Shown: one piece after another, positions 21,693 through 22,446 of the stretch | How the letters are laid out: the number at the start of each line of letters is the position of its first letter | Position numbering within the stretch: the stretch's first letter is position 1 | Assembly (NCBI GenBank): GCA_002421865.1 | Contig: DISE01000062.1 | Location: forward strand, 1 to 22,446 | Direction: 5' to 3' | DNA from: Castellaniella sp. UBA6218 | Lineage (GTDB): Bacteria; Pseudomonadota; Gammaproteobacteria; Burkholderiales; Burkholderiaceae_B | DNA: 22,446 nt | The notes under the pieces: generated by a model | Told to the model about the DNA's origin: nothing | Databases searched by the model: none | The model's input: the letters and a program-made list of their open reading frames with translations, nothing else | Made by a program: the position numbers and the translations under genes

Positions 21693-22446
21693 ATGCTTCT
21701 GACCCTGATCCTCGCGATCCCGTTTGCCGGCAGCCTGTGCGCCTCGCTGCTGCCCGCGACCGCGCGCCGTGCGGGGGCCTGGCTGGCGGGCGGCAGCGCG
21801 CTGGCCTGTCTGATCCTGACGCTGTGGCTCACGCCCGAGGTCGCCGCCTCGGGCATCATCAAGCTCAGCCTGCCCTGGATTCCGACCCTGGGGGTGGACC
21901 TGACCCTGCGCATGGACGGCTACGCCTGGCTGTTTTCCGTGATCATCTCGGCCATGGGCGCCCTGATCGCCCTGTACGCCCACTACTACCTTTCGGCCCG
22001 GGATCCGGTTCCCCGCTTCTTCGCCTTTCTGCTCAGCTTCATGGGTGCCATGCTGGGCGTTGTGCTGGCCGGCAACCTGATCCAGCTCCTGGTGTTCTGG
22101 GAACTGACCAGCCTGTCCTCGTTCATGCTGATCGGCTACTGGCACCATCGCATGGACGCCCGCCGCGGCGCGCGCATGGCCCTGATCGTGACCGGAACCG
22201 GCGGTTTCTGCCTGCTGGCCAGCATGCTGATCATCGGCCACATCGTCGGCAGCTACGACCTGGACGCGGTGCTCGCGGCCGCCACGGCGATCCGGGGACA
22301 CCGCTGGTATCCCATCCTGCTGGTGCTGCTGGCGCTGGGCGCCCTGACCAAGAGCGCCCAGTTTCCCTTCCATTTCTGGCTGCCCAATGCCATGGCGGCG
22401 CCCACGCCCGTGTCGAGTTATCTGCACTCGGCCACCATGGTCAAGG
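21693..22446 (+). CDS. mrpA: MrpA/PhaA-type Na+(K+)/H+ antiporter subunit A, N-terminal part (partial)
   Basis: An open frame starting at ATG 21693 runs off the window end; 251 codons are visible. The product is highly hydrophobic and resembles the NuoL/MrpA proton-channel family. VFWELTSLSSFMLIGYWHH carries the conserved membrane glutamate. LTKSAQFPFHFWLPNAM with the channel lysine, and APTPVSSYLHSATMVK, are typical of MrpA-type antiporter subunits and of NuoL. MrpA is preferred over NuoL because of the SLSSFMLIGYW form and the lack of nuo genes alongside, but the rest of the operon lies outside. There is no strong ribosome site. It is divergent from hemN across 227 bases. Confidence 0.82.
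   Translation, partial: MLLTLILAIPFAGSLCASLLPATARRAGAWLAGGSALACLILTLWLTPEVAASGIIKLSLPWIPTLGVDLTLRMDGYAWLFSVIISAMGALIALYAHYYLSARDPVPRFFAFLLSFMGAMLGVVLAGNLIQLLVFWELTSLSSFMLIGYWHHRMDARRGARMALIVTGTGGFCLLASMLIIGHIVGSYDLDAVLAAATAIRGHRWYPILLVLLALGALTKSAQFPFHFWLPNAMAAPTPVSSYLHSATMVK

Noticed and set aside
19864..21702. A 612-codon plus-strand open frame opposite hemN
   Set aside because: It is antisense to a full-length HemN with all motifs, and its own translation is not protein-like.
1..22446. CRISPR arrays, insertion sequences, tRNA/rRNA genes, phage att sites
   Set aside because: No regularly spaced repeats, transposase-like frames, tRNA-like cloverleaves or integrase genes were seen on either strand by reading.

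Overview
The window looks like the chromosome of a high-GC betaproteobacterium, probably of the Alcaligenaceae / Burkholderiales type, with an anaerobic respiratory life style. This rests on protein character and gene neighbourhoods (ubiUVT, a DNR/FNR-type regulator next to ybaN and hemN, class III ribonucleotide reductase), not on a database search. Almost everything with a recognisable role concerns life without oxygen. No RNA genes, CRISPR arrays, insertion sequences or att sites were seen. No gene-free stretch exceeds about 230 bases; the two longest gaps (12158-12376 and 21466-21692) each hold a good FNR/DNR-type palindrome.

Layout. (1) 1-1153: the end of the anaerobic ribonucleotide reductase operon. 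The NrdD main chain stops just after its zinc site, a separate 60-residue gene carries the glycyl-radical motif, and the radical-SAM activase NrdG follows. (2) 1272-9512: a tightly coupled four-gene signalling operon: GAF-PAS-PAS-PAS-GGDEF diguanylate cyclase, soluble PAS histidine kinase, REC protein with a degenerate HD-GYP domain, and a large membrane GGDEF-EAL-REC-PAS protein. Its base composition looks more AT-rich than the flanks, and its 3' end carries what may be an out-of-frame GGDEF remnant. (3) 9548-12157, minus strand: ubiU-ubiV-ubiT, the oxygen-independent ubiquinone hydroxylation genes, with all Fe-S cysteines conserved. (4) 12377-13961: a DUF2249 protein and a polytopic membrane protein, divergent from ubiU across an FNR-type box that sits at exact class II spacing from a -10 element for ubiU. 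(5) 13971-16378, minus strand: a TtrS/TtrR-like two-component system. (6) 16522-18799: a triheme cytochrome c and a TsdA-type diheme thiosulfate dehydrogenase / tetrathionate reductase, divergent from ttrS. (7) 18914-19573: a DNR-type CRP/FNR regulator. (8) 19643-21465: ybaN (DUF454) and hemN, convergent, with a perfect DNR/FNR palindrome upstream of hemN. (9) 21693 to the end: the start of an MrpA/PhaA-type cation/proton antiporter subunit.

How it fits together (inference). The DNR-type regulator probably switches on ubiUVT, the DUF2249/membrane pair and hemN when oxygen falls or NO appears, giving ubiquinone, heme and dNTPs without oxygen. The TtrSR-like pair probably controls a TsdA-based tetrathionate/thiosulfate electron-transfer module. 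The c-di-GMP operon may link a redox or metabolic cue to attachment or motility. The most noteworthy points are the split NrdD glycyl-radical domain, the one-kinase/two-receiver c-di-GMP circuit with a dead HD-GYP domain, and the pairing of a TtrSR-type sensor with TsdA instead of the molybdenum TtrABC reductase.
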